From Micromonospora sp. WMMD882 (GTDB lineage Bacteria; Actinomycetota; Actinomycetes; Mycobacteriales; Micromonosporaceae): a DNA stretch of 64,000 bases. Where the stretch lies: the NCBI RefSeq assembly GCF_027497255.1, contig NZ_CP114903.1, forward strand, positions 3,224,001 to 3,288,000. The letters are read 5' to 3'. Below are positions 51,142 to 60,139 of the stretch, piece by piece. The notes under the pieces were generated by a model that saw only the letters and a program-made list of their open reading frames with translations, was not told where the DNA came from and searched no databases. Made by a program: the position numbers and the translations under genes. How positions within the stretch are numbered: the first letter of the stretch is position 1; each line of letters starts with the position of its first letter.

Positions 51142-52358
51142 GTGCCAATCCTGCTTCTCTCCGTGAAGAAAAAGTGAGAATCGCCCAGGAGCTCTCCCGG
51201 TCGTGTGAGCGACGCGCCGCCAAGTACGACGAGTCCGCCGAGTTCCCCTACGAGAACTTCGACGCCCTGAGGAAATCCGGCTATCTCGGTCTGACGGTGC
51301 CCGAGGAGTTGGGCGGACTGGGCGGGGACCTACGGGACATGGTGGTCACCCAGGAACGGCTGGCGGCCGGCTGCGCCTCCACCGCCCTCACCGTGAACAT
51401 GCACCTGTCCATGGCGGGGCAGATGGCGCGCAACTGGCGTACCGCGCCGAACGAGGCCACCGAACGGACGCTGCGCGACATCGTCGACGGCACCGTCATC
51501 CTGGGCGGAGCCACGGCTGAGCCGGGTCATCCGCTGGTCCGCAGCACGGGCAGCCGGGCGCGGCGGGTCGACGGCGGCTTCGTGGTCTCCGGCCTCAAGA
51601 CCTTCGGCACCGGCTCGGCGGTGATGACCCACCTGACCTCGATGGCCGTGTACGAGGAACATCCCGAGGGGCCGCGGCTGCTGGTCTTCCGGATCCCCGT
51701 CGACGCGCCCGGCGTGGAGATCCTCGCCGGCACCTGGCACACCTCAGGCATGCGGGCCACCCGCAGCGAGAACATCGCCCTACGGGACGTCCACGTCCCC
51801 GACGAGGCGATCTTCCTGACCTTCCCCGTCGGCGCCCTGGACGGAAGCCTGTTGCAGACCCTGTGGGGTTGGGCGATGCCGACGTTCGGCGCGGTCTACC
51901 TCGGGGTCGCCGTGGGCGCCTTCGAGCACTGCCTCGCCGACGTCCACAAGCGCGGCTGGGAGTCCCGACCGTTCGTCCAGACCACGATCACCGAGTGCGC
52001 GCTGCTCATCGAGTCGGCCCGGGCGGTCCTGCGGCAGACCGCCGAAGAGGTGATGGGCAACGACCTGTGGACCAGGATGACAATCCAACAGGGAATGTCG
52101 CGGGTGGTCCTGGCCAAGGTGCTCGCCACCAACAACGCCGTGACCGTCGTCGACCGGGTGGTCCAGCTCGTCGGCTCCGCCGCGCTACGCGCCGGCTCCG
52201 TCTACGACCGCGCCCTGCGTGACGTCCGGGCCGGAACGATGCACCCCTACAGCAACGCGGACGCCCACGAGCTGATCAGCGCGACCTGCCTCGGCATCCA
52301 GGTCGCCGAGGAGCACCCGCCGCGCCGGCCGGAGCTGGCCGGCATCCCGACCCCCTGA
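51138..52358 (+). CDS. Acyl-CoA-dehydrogenase-fold flavoprotein, likely indole ring-expansion oxygenase (TsrE-like)
   Basis: 406 residues with the acyl-CoA dehydrogenase fold: LRKSGYLGLTVPEELGGLGGDLRDMV, VILGGATAEPGHPL (flavin-binding beta domain), DGGFVVSGLKTFGTGSAVMTH, and the C-terminal helical domain with MTIQQGMSRVVLAKV. The usual catalytic Glu position is not evident, and there is no CoA context. In thiostrepton biosynthesis an enzyme of this superfamily (TsrE) oxidises 2-methylindole-pyruvate so that the indole expands to the quinoline ketone. With the aminotransferase and SDR on the other strand this completes that sequence. Translationally coupled to the methyltransferase. Confidence 0.8.
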   Translation: MSANPASLREEKVRIAQELSRSCERRAAKYDESAEFPYENFDALRKSGYLGLTVPEELGGLGGDLRDMVVTQERLAAGCASTALTVNMHLSMAGQMARNWRTAPNEATERTLRDIVDGTVILGGATAEPGHPLVRSTGSRARRVDGGFVVSGLKTFGTGSAVMTHLTSMAVYEEHPEGPRLLVFRIPVDAPGVEILAGTWHTSGMRATRSENIALRDVHVPDEAIFLTFPVGALDGSLLQTLWGWAMPTFGAVYLGVAVGAFEHCLADVHKRGWESRPFVQTTITECALLIESARAVLRQTAEEVMGNDLWTRMTIQQGMSRVVLAKVLATNNAVTVVDRVVQLVGSAALRAGSVYDRALRDVRAGTMHPYSNADAHELISATCLGIQVAEEHPPRRPELAGIPTP

Positions 52359-52387
52359 CGCCCACCTGAGAAAGTAGGACGCGCAAC

Positions 52388-52795
52388 ATGGACAGGGCCA
52401 CCATCACCGAGCTCGTCGGCCACGTACTGGCGGCGTTCAACGAGCGGGACCTCAGCCACCTGGACCGCTGCATCGCACCGGACTACCAGCACCCGAACCC
52501 GGCGCGCGCCCGAGGTCGGCAGGGCATGCGCGACGCGGTTGCCGACTGGCTGGCCGCCGTCGAGGACACCCGCCTGGAGCTCGACGACCTGCTCGTCGAC
52601 GGGAACCGGGTCACGGCCCGGATGACGTTCAGCGGCCGGCAGGTCGGCGAGGTGCTCGGCATCCCGGCCAGCGGCCGGACGTTCTCGATAAGCGTGCTGG
52701 ACATCTTCGTGGTCCGCGACGACATGCTCGTCGCGCACTGGGACCTGATGGACCGCTACGCCCTGCAGCAGCAGCTCAGCGCGGCCACCGTGTAG
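52388..52795 (+). CDS. SnoaL-like small protein
   Basis: 135 residues with the alpha+beta-barrel of SnoaL/NTF2-like proteins: AAFNERDLSHLDRCIAPDYQHPN, MRDAVADWLAAVEDTRLELDDLLVDGNRVTARMTFSG, FSISVLDIFVVRDDMLVAHWDLMD. Members are cyclases, hydroxylases or epoxide hydrolases. Here it may assist quinoline formation or epoxide handling next to the flavin oxygenase, but no thiopeptide role is known to me. Weak AGGA eight bases before the ATG; 29 bases after the oxygenase gene, in the same operon. Confidence 0.8.
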   Translation: MDRATITELVGHVLAAFNERDLSHLDRCIAPDYQHPNPARARGRQGMRDAVADWLAAVEDTRLELDDLLVDGNRVTARMTFSGRQVGEVLGIPASGRTFSISVLDIFVVRDDMLVAHWDLMDRYALQQQLSAATV

Positions 52796-52863
52796 CCGAT
52801 GCGGAACACCGCACGCCATCGGCGTACCTGTGACCGACCGTCCCGGCCAAGGGGAGGCACGAG

Positions 52864-54432
52864 TTGACCGGAACCCCGCTGCTCCTCAGCGACGACGTCT
52901 ACTACCTGCCGGTGCGCGACGGGGTGTGGCTCCGGACCGCCGAGGGCTCGTTCGTGCTGCGGGGGCGCGACGTCGCCGCCTGGCTGGCCCGGCTGGGGCC
53001 GCTGTTCGACCGGGGGGTGACACCGGAGCAACTGTTCGACTCGCTGGCCCCGGCGCAGGCCCGGTACCTCCGTGGTCTGGTCGACCTGCTGCGGCAGCGG
53101 CAGGTGCTACGCCGGGATCCGTCCGACGCGCGGACCGGGGAAGCCGACCCCACAGGTGGGAACGGCCGGAACGACGGACGCCCCGCGCAGCGGGCGGGGA
53201 TGGTGGTGGCCGGCCCGGCCGGCTACGCGGCCCTGGCGGCGGACGCGTTGGCGCAGGCCGGGTTCCGCGACATCGTGGTACCTGCCGACCCGGACGGCCC
53301 CACCGCCACCGAACTCGCCGGCCGCCACCTGGTCGGGTTCTTCCCCGCCGGTCAGGCGGACGCGGCGTTGGCCCTGGCGGACCGCGTGGCCGCCGACGGC
53401 GCCGGCACCTGGCTGGGGCTGGTCCGGGGTCGCGCTTTGCTGCTCAAGGGCCACCTGGCGGGCCACCCGTCGGCGTGCCCCCGGTGTGCCTGGCGACGAC
53501 TGAACCACCGGTCGGTCGCGCTACCGACCGGCGACGGGATCGGCGCGGCCGCGCAACTGGCCGCAGGAGTGCTGAGCCAGGAGGTGGCCCGGGTGCTGGT
53601 CGACGGCGACCGCCGCCCGCTGGGCGAGGCGGCGGTGATCGACCTGGACACGCTCCAGATCTGGCGGTCGGCCGTCGACGTCGACCCCACCTGCCCGACG
53701 GTCGGCCGGCACGACCGTGCCGGTGTCCCCACGCCGCGTACCGCCTCCTTCCCGAACCTGGTCCTGGGCGCCCGCTGTTTCGGGCCGCTCGCCTCCTGCT
53801 CCCCCGAGGGGCTGCCGCAACTGCCGCTGACCATGCTCCGGTTGGTGCTCAACCCGGTGGGACGGGCAGAGCCGGCCACGCTTCGGGACGGACCGCTCGT
53901 GGTGGCGGAGACGATGACGCACGCCCGGACCGAGTCCCTGTCGCTGTCCGTGGAGCGGTACCTGCCCACCGGTTCGGGCGCCGCGGTCGGCGTCGCGGTG
54001 GACACCACCGTGGCGACCGCCCGTGCCCTCACCCACTGGGCCGACACCTGGCTGACCGACGGCTGGTCCGACCGGGTGGTGGACCAGCCGACAGCCGCGC
54101 GGCACCGGCTCGGCGGCCTCGCCGGTCACCTGCCGCCGGTACGCCACCAGGCGCACCCCAGCGGAATGTGGCGCGCCTGGACCGCCGGTGGGGCGCCCCT
54201 GACCGGCCTCGGTCCCGAGCAGGCCGAGCAGCGGGCGCTGCTGGCGGCGCTCGCCGGCCGGCAGCATCCCGGGTGGTCCGGTGAGGTGACGCCCGCCACC
54301 CCGCCGTACGCCGGTGAGCTTCCCCAGAGGCACACGGCGGCGCTCGGCCTGCGGGCCCGGCCGGCGCCGCTGCCGGCGCTGGTGTCCGCGCACCTGGTAG
54401 GCGTCGAGATCGGACAGGACGGCGGGCGGTGA
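52864..54432 (+). CDS. Ocin-ThiF/E1-like TOMM maturation protein (copy 2)
   Basis: 522 residues, clearly paralogous to the protein at 39812-41494: N-terminal LLLSDDVYYLPVRDGVWLRTAEGSFVLRG, MVVAGPAGYAALAADALAQAGF, GRALLLKGHLAGHPSACPRCAWRRL with CxxC, and the C-terminal HQAHPSGMWRAW. It precedes the YcaO gene with a one-base overlap (TGATG), as expected for the leader-binding partner of the cyclodehydratase. The start is TTG with GGGGAGG six bases upstream. Having two such proteins suggests one serves azole formation and the other dehydration, oxidation or thioamidation; this is inference. Confidence 0.85.
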   Translation: MTGTPLLLSDDVYYLPVRDGVWLRTAEGSFVLRGRDVAAWLARLGPLFDRGVTPEQLFDSLAPAQARYLRGLVDLLRQRQVLRRDPSDARTGEADPTGGNGRNDGRPAQRAGMVVAGPAGYAALAADALAQAGFRDIVVPADPDGPTATELAGRHLVGFFPAGQADAALALADRVAADGAGTWLGLVRGRALLLKGHLAGHPSACPRCAWRRLNHRSVALPTGDGIGAAAQLAAGVLSQEVARVLVDGDRRPLGEAAVIDLDTLQIWRSAVDVDPTCPTVGRHDRAGVPTPRTASFPNLVLGARCFGPLASCSPEGLPQLPLTMLRLVLNPVGRAEPATLRDGPLVVAETMTHARTESLSLSVERYLPTGSGAAVGVAVDTTVATARALTHWADTWLTDGWSDRVVDQPTAARHRLGGLAGHLPPVRHQAHPSGMWRAWTAGGAPLTGLGPEQAEQRALLAALAGRQHPGWSGEVTPATPPYAGELPQRHTAALGLRARPAPLPALVSAHLVGVEIGQDGGR

Positions 54433-56369
54433 TGAGCACGGTGGCGGAACATCCCAGCCGGGGCAGGGCCACGGACCTGAGGTCCTCGATCGCCCTTCTC
54501 GCCGGTGATCTCGTACGGCTGGTCGGTCCGGACGCGGCGCCGCAGCCCGGGGCGGACATCCGGCTCGCGGTGCTGGTCGACCTCTCCTGGGACGCCGACC
54601 TGCGGGCGCTGCCCAGGCAGCAGGCGCCGCTACTGCCGGTGTACGGCTGCCGGGGACGGCTGGTGGTGGGCCCGCTGGTGGAACCCGACCGGCCGAACTG
54701 CCCGCACTGCCTCGCGTTGCGGGTCCGGGTCACCAACCAGCCGGAGGGGGCGGTGACCGACGCGGAGACCGCCTGGCGTCCACTGTCCGGCCGGCCGGAC
54801 GAACCGGCCTGGCCGGTCGCTGCCGGCTACGTCGTCGCCGCCCTGCTGCGGGCGGAGGCGCAACGGCTGGCCGCTGGCGAGCCGCCGCGCAGCCGCGACG
54901 CGGCCTTCGTGCTCGACGACGGCGGCCTGGCCGGTGACTGGCACCCGGCCATCGCCCACACCCTGTGCCGGGCGCCGCACTGCACGGCGACGGCGACTCC
55001 GGTGCCACCGCCGCTGCCGGACCTCGACGCGGCGCTGCCCGCCACCGGTCCGGCCTCGACCCGGCGGTTCCCGGTCACCGAGTTCGCCGACCGGCTGGAG
55101 TCCGAGTACGTCGACTCGTGGTCGGGCGTCACCCGCACCCCGATCCTCGCCGGTGATGCCGCCCTACCGTCCGTGCAGGTCAAGGTGCCCACCCGATGGG
55201 GGTTCGAGGAGATCGCCATCGGGCGGGCGGACGACTACGTCACGGCGCGGGCCGGCGCGGTGCTGGAGGGATTGGAACGCTACGCGGGATGGCACTGCGG
55301 CGGACGGGATCCCGTCCGGTTCGCCGCCTTCGCCGACCTCGCCGACGGCGTCGACCCCCGCTCCCTGCTGCTGCACGAGGACGACGCCTACGACCAGCCC
55401 GGCTTCGAGTACACCCGGTTCGACCCGCACACCCCGACCGGCTGGGCGCTGGCCCACTCCGTGCTGACGGGCCGGGCCGTCCACCTGCCCTTCCACGTCG
55501 CCTACTACGGGGCGACCCAGCGGCCCGGGACGGGGCCGGCGTTCGTGTACGAGAACTCCAACGGCTGCGCGCTGGGCGCCGGCGTGGAGGAGGCGCTGCT
55601 CGCGGCGCTCCTGGAGGTCGCCGAGCGGGACGCCTTCCTGACCGCCTGGTACTCGCGTACCCCCCTGCCGGAGATCGACCTCGACCGGGTGACCGGCGCC
55701 GACGCCGCCGCGCTGCGCGGCCTACGCCACCGCACCGGTCGGGAGCTGCGCGCCTTTCAGGTCGTCGGTCCGTTCGGGGTGCCGGTGGTGCTGCTCGTCT
55801 CGCTGGCCGACGATCCCGCCGTGCCGGCCACCCTGGTCACGGCGGGCTGCGCCCTGACCGTGTCCCGCGCGCTGCGCGGCGCCGTGCAGGAGATGGCGGC
55901 GGCGGCGCCGGCGATCACCATGATGTACCGGCAGCAGCGCCCCTCCGGGCAGGCCCTGGCCCGTCCGGCGCTGGTCCGGCACATGACCGACCACGCGCTG
56001 GTGGCCGGCCTTCCGGAGGCACGCGGCAGGTTCGACTTCCTGCTGGCCCCCGCCGGCCGCCCCGCTCCGGTGCCGGCGACGCACGTGCCCCGCGGGGACG
56101 TCGCCGCGGACCTCGCGGCGATGCTCGACGTGGCCCGCGCCGACGGCCAGGAGGTGTTCGTCGTCGACCACACGACCAGCGAGCTCCACCGGCTGGGCCT
56201 GCGGTGCGTGAAGGCGGTCGTCCCGGGGACCACGCCGATGACGTTCGGGCATTCACACCGCCGGATGCCGACGAGCGCGGCCATCGCACGCTTCCGGCTC
56301 CGCAACGGGGTCGGTCCCACCGTCACGGCGGGCGAGGAGGTCCGGCATGAGCCACATCCGTTCCCCTGA
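54432..56369 (+). CDS. YcaO cyclodehydratase with N-terminal partner domain (TsrO-like)
   Basis: 645 residues. The first about 210 form a TOMM N-domain with CPHCLALRV and APHCTATATP cysteine pairs. The YcaO domain follows: RADDYVTARAGAVLEGLERYAGW and GVEEALLAALLEVAERDAFLTAWYSR carry the Glu/Arg ATP-binding residues, with ENSNGCALGAG between. The C-terminus ends HEPHPFP, the Pro-rich end typical of azoline-forming YcaO enzymes. It activates the amide with ATP so that Cys cyclises to thiazoline. Coupled to the Ocin-ThiF gene upstream; its stop lies 20 bases inside the next P450 gene. Confidence 0.92.
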   Translation: MSTVAEHPSRGRATDLRSSIALLAGDLVRLVGPDAAPQPGADIRLAVLVDLSWDADLRALPRQQAPLLPVYGCRGRLVVGPLVEPDRPNCPHCLALRVRVTNQPEGAVTDAETAWRPLSGRPDEPAWPVAAGYVVAALLRAEAQRLAAGEPPRSRDAAFVLDDGGLAGDWHPAIAHTLCRAPHCTATATPVPPPLPDLDAALPATGPASTRRFPVTEFADRLESEYVDSWSGVTRTPILAGDAALPSVQVKVPTRWGFEEIAIGRADDYVTARAGAVLEGLERYAGWHCGGRDPVRFAAFADLADGVDPRSLLLHEDDAYDQPGFEYTRFDPHTPTGWALAHSVLTGRAVHLPFHVAYYGATQRPGTGPAFVYENSNGCALGAGVEEALLAALLEVAERDAFLTAWYSRTPLPEIDLDRVTGADAAALRGLRHRTGRELRAFQVVGPFGVPVVLLVSLADDPAVPATLVTAGCALTVSRALRGAVQEMAAAAPAITMMYRQQRPSGQALARPALVRHMTDHALVAGLPEARGRFDFLLAPAGRPAPVPATHVPRGDVAADLAAMLDVARADGQEVFVVDHTTSELHRLGLRCVKAVVPGTTPMTFGHSHRRMPTSAAIARFRLRNGVGPTVTAGEEVRHEPHPFP

Positions 56370-57669
56370 ACCGGCGACCCGGTCGGCGGTCACCCCCCTG
56401 CCCGGCGGCCTCGGCTGGGTGGTCGCGGACCGGGAGGCCGCGGTCCGCCTGCTCAGCGACGACCGGTTGGGGGTGGTGGAGTCCACCGCGGTGATGGCGT
56501 CGCTGATCCACGGGCTGGCCGACGGGGCACGGCCGTCGGCGGAGGAGCTGGCGGCGTTCGCCGAGCGGATCATGCTTCAGGCGTCACCGGAGCGGCACGC
56601 CAGTCTCCGTCGCGCCTTCGGGCGTTTCTTCACCGCGGACGCCGTCGACGCCATGACGCCGGCCCTACGCGCCCTGGCCGACCAGGTGGTCGGGAGGTTC
56701 GCCGCCGCGGGCGGTGGCGAGTTCATGACCGGGGTCGCCTTCCGGTACGCCGTGGAGTGCGGCGCCCACCTGCTGGGCCTGCCGCCCGGGGAGTTCCACC
56801 GCCTCCACAAGTTGAGCCAGCGGCTCGCGCTGGTCGCCTACGCGGCCCGGCTGCCGGATCCGGCGACGGCGGTCGTCGAGGGCCACGCCGCGCTGACGGA
56901 GATCCGCCGATCGATCCGCCAGGCCCGGGCCCGGGCGTCCACCGGCAGCGTGTTGGGCGCATGGCACGCGGGGTGGACCGGCGGGATCTCCGAGGAGGAC
57001 TTCGAGGCCAACATCGTCATGCTGGTCCAGGCCTCGCTGGAGACCGTGGCCGGCATGCTCGGCAACGCGGCGGCGCTCATCCTCGGCTCCGCCGGAGCGG
57101 CCGACCCGGCGCGGCGGGAAACCCTGCTCGACGAGGCGCTGCGCAGCGAACCGCCGCTGAAGACCCTGGAGCGGGTCGCCCACGCGCCGATCACGCTCGG
57201 CGACCTGCAGGTCCGGGCGGGCCAGATCATCAGCGTCCAGGTGGCGGAGGCGAACCAGCCCGCCGAGGGGATAGCGGGTCGGGCGGTGTTGTCCTTCGGC
57301 TGGGGCGCCTACCGGTGCCTGGGCGCCCGACTGGCCCGACGCCAGGCCGTCGAGCTGTTCGACGCGATGTGCCGGGCGGCCCCCGGCGCCGTGCTCGTCG
57401 ACGCCGAGATCGAACGCATCAGGCACATCAGGTTCAACATGCCACGGCGGTTGACGGTGCGCTGCCCGGCTGCCGAGCCCCGGCAGGATCTGGCCCGGAT
57501 GCTCACGGAGAGCCTGGAGGAGCACGATCTCGACCGCCCGCTCAGCTCCGTCGAACGGGTCATGGCGGCGGCGACCCTGGAGCAGAACGGACACACCGTT
57601 CCGGACCACGCCACCGCCCCGACCACGATCAGGGGGTGGTTGGCATGGGCGTCGACGCCCCGTGGCTGA
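56347..57669 (+). CDS. Cytochrome P450 (1)
   Basis: 440 residues, class I bacterial P450. Haem-binding FGWGAYRCLGARLAR with Cys324, ExxR in DEALRSEPP, and the I-helix VMLVQASLETVAGML, in which the usual AGxE/DT is ASLET. About 70 residues extend past the normal C-terminus, which is unusual. Thiostrepton clusters have two P450s: one dihydroxylates Ile10, the other epoxidises the quinaldic acid before macrocyclisation. This is one of the pair; I cannot say which. GGAGG six bases upstream supports the ATG, which overlaps the YcaO gene by 23 bases. Confidence 0.9.
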   Translation: MSHIRSPEPATRSAVTPLPGGLGWVVADREAAVRLLSDDRLGVVESTAVMASLIHGLADGARPSAEELAAFAERIMLQASPERHASLRRAFGRFFTADAVDAMTPALRALADQVVGRFAAAGGGEFMTGVAFRYAVECGAHLLGLPPGEFHRLHKLSQRLALVAYAARLPDPATAVVEGHAALTEIRRSIRQARARASTGSVLGAWHAGWTGGISEEDFEANIVMLVQASLETVAGMLGNAAALILGSAGAADPARRETLLDEALRSEPPLKTLERVAHAPITLGDLQVRAGQIISVQVAEANQPAEGIAGRAVLSFGWGAYRCLGARLARRQAVELFDAMCRAAPGAVLVDAEIERIRHIRFNMPRRLTVRCPAAEPRQDLARMLTESLEEHDLDRPLSSVERVMAAATLEQNGHTVPDHATAPTTIRGWLAWASTPRG

Positions 57670-58943
57670 CCCCCACCGTCGAGCTGCTCGCCCGGTCCGA
57701 CCGTGGGGTGGTGGACGGGAACGGACGCGTTCCGTGGCGGGAGATCCTCGGGGAGGCGACGGACCTCGCCGCCGCGCTGCCCCGGACGTCACACGGCTGG
57801 GTGGTGCCCGCCGAATGCTCGGTCCGCTCCCTGGTCGGGCTGCTGGCGGTCGGGCTGGCCGCGTCCACTCCACGATGGGTGCTCGGTGACCCGGCCCGGT
57901 GGGGCGCCGGGCGGGTGTTCCGCGGCCTCGTCCGGGAGGCGGGGGCTCGGTCGGCGCCGCCCACCGAGGTCGAGGGGCCGACGTACGCCACGGCCACCTC
58001 GGGCAGCACCGGTGCGCCCCGGTTGCTCTTCGGCCGACCACACGCCCTGCCCGAGGCGGTCCGCCTGTACACCGGGGGGATGCCCGAGTACGAGGAGGCG
58101 GAGGTGTTCGCCGCCTGTTCCGATCTGGACTTCGCGGCGGCCTTCTACGTCGTCGTGCTGCCGGCGCTGTTGCTGGGCCGGGACCTGCTGCTGTTCCGAC
58201 CGCACCAGTGGACGGTGGCCGCGCGGCACCTCGCCGACCGGCCCGGCGTCTGCCTGGCCGCGCCGGCGCTCGGCACCTTGGCGGCCGGCGCCGCCCCGGC
58301 CCAGGCGCGCTACGACCGGACCTCGTTCGTCCCGGCGGGGGGTGGCCTGACCCCCGACCGGGCCCGGCGGATCGCGGCTGGGCTGCCCGGCTGCCGGTTC
58401 CTGACGATGCTGGGCTCGACGGAGACCGGCCTGCTCACCGTCCGTCGGGAGGTGGACGACACCGGCAACGTCGGGCTGCCGCTGCCAGGCAAACAGGTCT
58501 GGCTGGAGGACGTCGGGCACGACGGGGTCGGCATGCTCTGGACCCGGGGGCCCGACACCCGGTTCGCCGCCCTCGGGGGCGCGCTGCGGGCCCGCCCCGA
58601 CGGCTCGGTGAGCGCCGGGGATCTGGCGCGTCCCGCTCCGGACGGCACCGGCTACCTGCTGGCGGGACGGGTCGACGACCTGATCAAGGTCGACGGGGTG
58701 ACCGTGTACCCGGCGACCGTCGCCGCCGCGGTGCGGGCCCTGCCGGGCGTCACCGACGCCCGGGTCTCGGTGGACCGTTCCGGCCCGGTCGACCGCGTCA
58801 CGGTGCTCGTCGTCGGCGAGGTGACCGAAGGCGAGATCCGCCTGGCCTGCGCCGGACTGCCGAGTCCGGTGGTGCCGGCGCGGGTGCTGATCCGGGCCTC
58901 GACCGAGGCCGCCTTCGACGAGCGAGGAAAGGCACTGCGGTGA
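57645..58943 (+). CDS. Adenylate-forming ligase (ANL superfamily), probable quinaldic acid activation
   Basis: 432 residues, shorter than typical ANL enzymes because the N-terminal part is reduced. Motifs: A3 ATSGSTGAPR (the final Lys is Arg), A5 MLGSTETG, A8 hinge GRVDDLIKVDGVTVYP, and the A10 Lys in DERGKALR. It should activate a carboxylic acid as AMP ester and possibly pass it to the peptide amine. In thiostrepton the hydroxyethyl-quinaldic acid must be joined to Thr12, and this type of ligase (TsrV-like) is the candidate. AGGGGG precedes ATG 57645; overlaps the P450 by 25 bases. Confidence 0.82.
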   Translation: MGVDAPWLTPTVELLARSDRGVVDGNGRVPWREILGEATDLAAALPRTSHGWVVPAECSVRSLVGLLAVGLAASTPRWVLGDPARWGAGRVFRGLVREAGARSAPPTEVEGPTYATATSGSTGAPRLLFGRPHALPEAVRLYTGGMPEYEEAEVFAACSDLDFAAAFYVVVLPALLLGRDLLLFRPHQWTVAARHLADRPGVCLAAPALGTLAAGAAPAQARYDRTSFVPAGGGLTPDRARRIAAGLPGCRFLTMLGSTETGLLTVRREVDDTGNVGLPLPGKQVWLEDVGHDGVGMLWTRGPDTRFAALGGALRARPDGSVSAGDLARPAPDGTGYLLAGRVDDLIKVDGVTVYPATVAAAVRALPGVTDARVSVDRSGPVDRVTVLVVGEVTEGEIRLACAGLPSPVVPARVLIRASTEAAFDERGKALR

Positions 58944-60139
58944 CCCCAGCGACCGAACACACGGCGCAGGCCCGGAAACGGGCGGCGGTGGCGGGCCATC
59001 TGCTACGCCGGCCGGCGGTGCTCTACGAACAACTGCGTCGACAGGGCAGCCTGGTGTGGAGCGGGTCCGGCGGGTGCTGGCTCGTCGTCGGGCACGAGGC
59101 CGCCCGGATGGTGCTGCGGGACGAGCGGTTCCGGATGCCCGGGGCCGACCAGAACTCCGAATGGGGCGACGGCGCGGGGCACGGCGAGTTCGTCCGGAGC
59201 CTGCTGCTGTCCGCGGAAGGCGCCGATCACGACCGGATGCGCCGCACCCTCGGCCCGGCCTTCTCACCCCGGGCCGTACGCGCCCGGAGGGCGGCGGTCG
59301 AGACGACGATCGGCAGGCTGCTCGCCGACATCGGTCCGGACGGCCGCTTCGACGGCGTGACGGCGATCAGCGGCCGGCTGCCCGTCTCCGTCGTCGGCGA
59401 GCTGGTCGGCGTGCCGGAGCCGGAGCGGGCCGACGTCAGCGAGCTGTGCCGGACGATCAGTCAGGGCGGCGGCCTGGCCAGCGGCCGGGCCGGCGACGAC
59501 GCCGTCCGGGACGCGATCGCGGCGCTGGACGACCTGACGGTCCTGGTGCGGCGATGGCTCGCCGATCCCGTCCCGGACTCGGTGCTCGCGGCCATCCGGG
59601 CCGCTGCGGGCACCCCGCAGGCGCTCTCCGAGGTCGAGGCGGTGGCCAACGTCTTCAGCCTCTACCTCGCCGGGCACGACACCTCGCGCAACATGATCAG
59701 CGGTCTGTTGCTGCGCCTGGCCACCGTGCCGGAGCTGCTGGACGATCTGCACGAGGGACGCCGCGCCGCCGAGGCGGAGGTGGAGCGGGTCCTGCTCACC
59801 GAGTCCCCCCTGACCTTCACCGCCCGGCTGGCGATGACCGACGTCGAGGTGGCCGGCCAGCTGATCAGGCGGGGTGACCGGCTACGGGTCATGCTGGGCG
59901 CGGCCAACCACGAACTGGTCACCACCGGTCAGTCGGCTGGGCCGCTCGCCGGCGTCGCGTTCGGGGAGGGACGGCACGTCTGCCTGGGCGCGCACGTCGC
60001 CCGGCTGGAGGGGATCGCGCTGCTCACCGTCGTGGCCCGCCGATGCGCCGCGGTGCGCCTCGTCGGCGATCCACGCTGGACGGCGCACTTCCTGCACCGT
60101 GGTCTGGAGACGCTGCCGCTGGAGGCGACATGGCGTTAG
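58940..60139 (+). CDS. Cytochrome P450 (2)
   Basis: 399 residues, standard bacterial P450. I-helix LYLAGHDTSRNMI (complete AGxDT), ExxR in AEVERVLL, haem loop FGEGRHVCLGAHVARLEG with Cys348. GTG start overlaps the AMP-ligase stop as GTGA, and its own end overlaps the LanB gene by 10 bases. Together with P450 (1) it should provide the Ile10 hydroxylation and quinaldic acid epoxidation expected for thiostrepton-type molecules; assignment between the two is open. Confidence 0.92.
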   Translation: MTPATEHTAQARKRAAVAGHLLRRPAVLYEQLRRQGSLVWSGSGGCWLVVGHEAARMVLRDERFRMPGADQNSEWGDGAGHGEFVRSLLLSAEGADHDRMRRTLGPAFSPRAVRARRAAVETTIGRLLADIGPDGRFDGVTAISGRLPVSVVGELVGVPEPERADVSELCRTISQGGGLASGRAGDDAVRDAIAALDDLTVLVRRWLADPVPDSVLAAIRAAAGTPQALSEVEAVANVFSLYLAGHDTSRNMISGLLLRLATVPELLDDLHEGRRAAEAEVERVLLTESPLTFTARLAMTDVEVAGQLIRRGDRLRVMLGAANHELVTTGQSAGPLAGVAFGEGRHVCLGAHVARLEGIALLTVVARRCAAVRLVGDPRWTAHFLHRGLETLPLEATWR

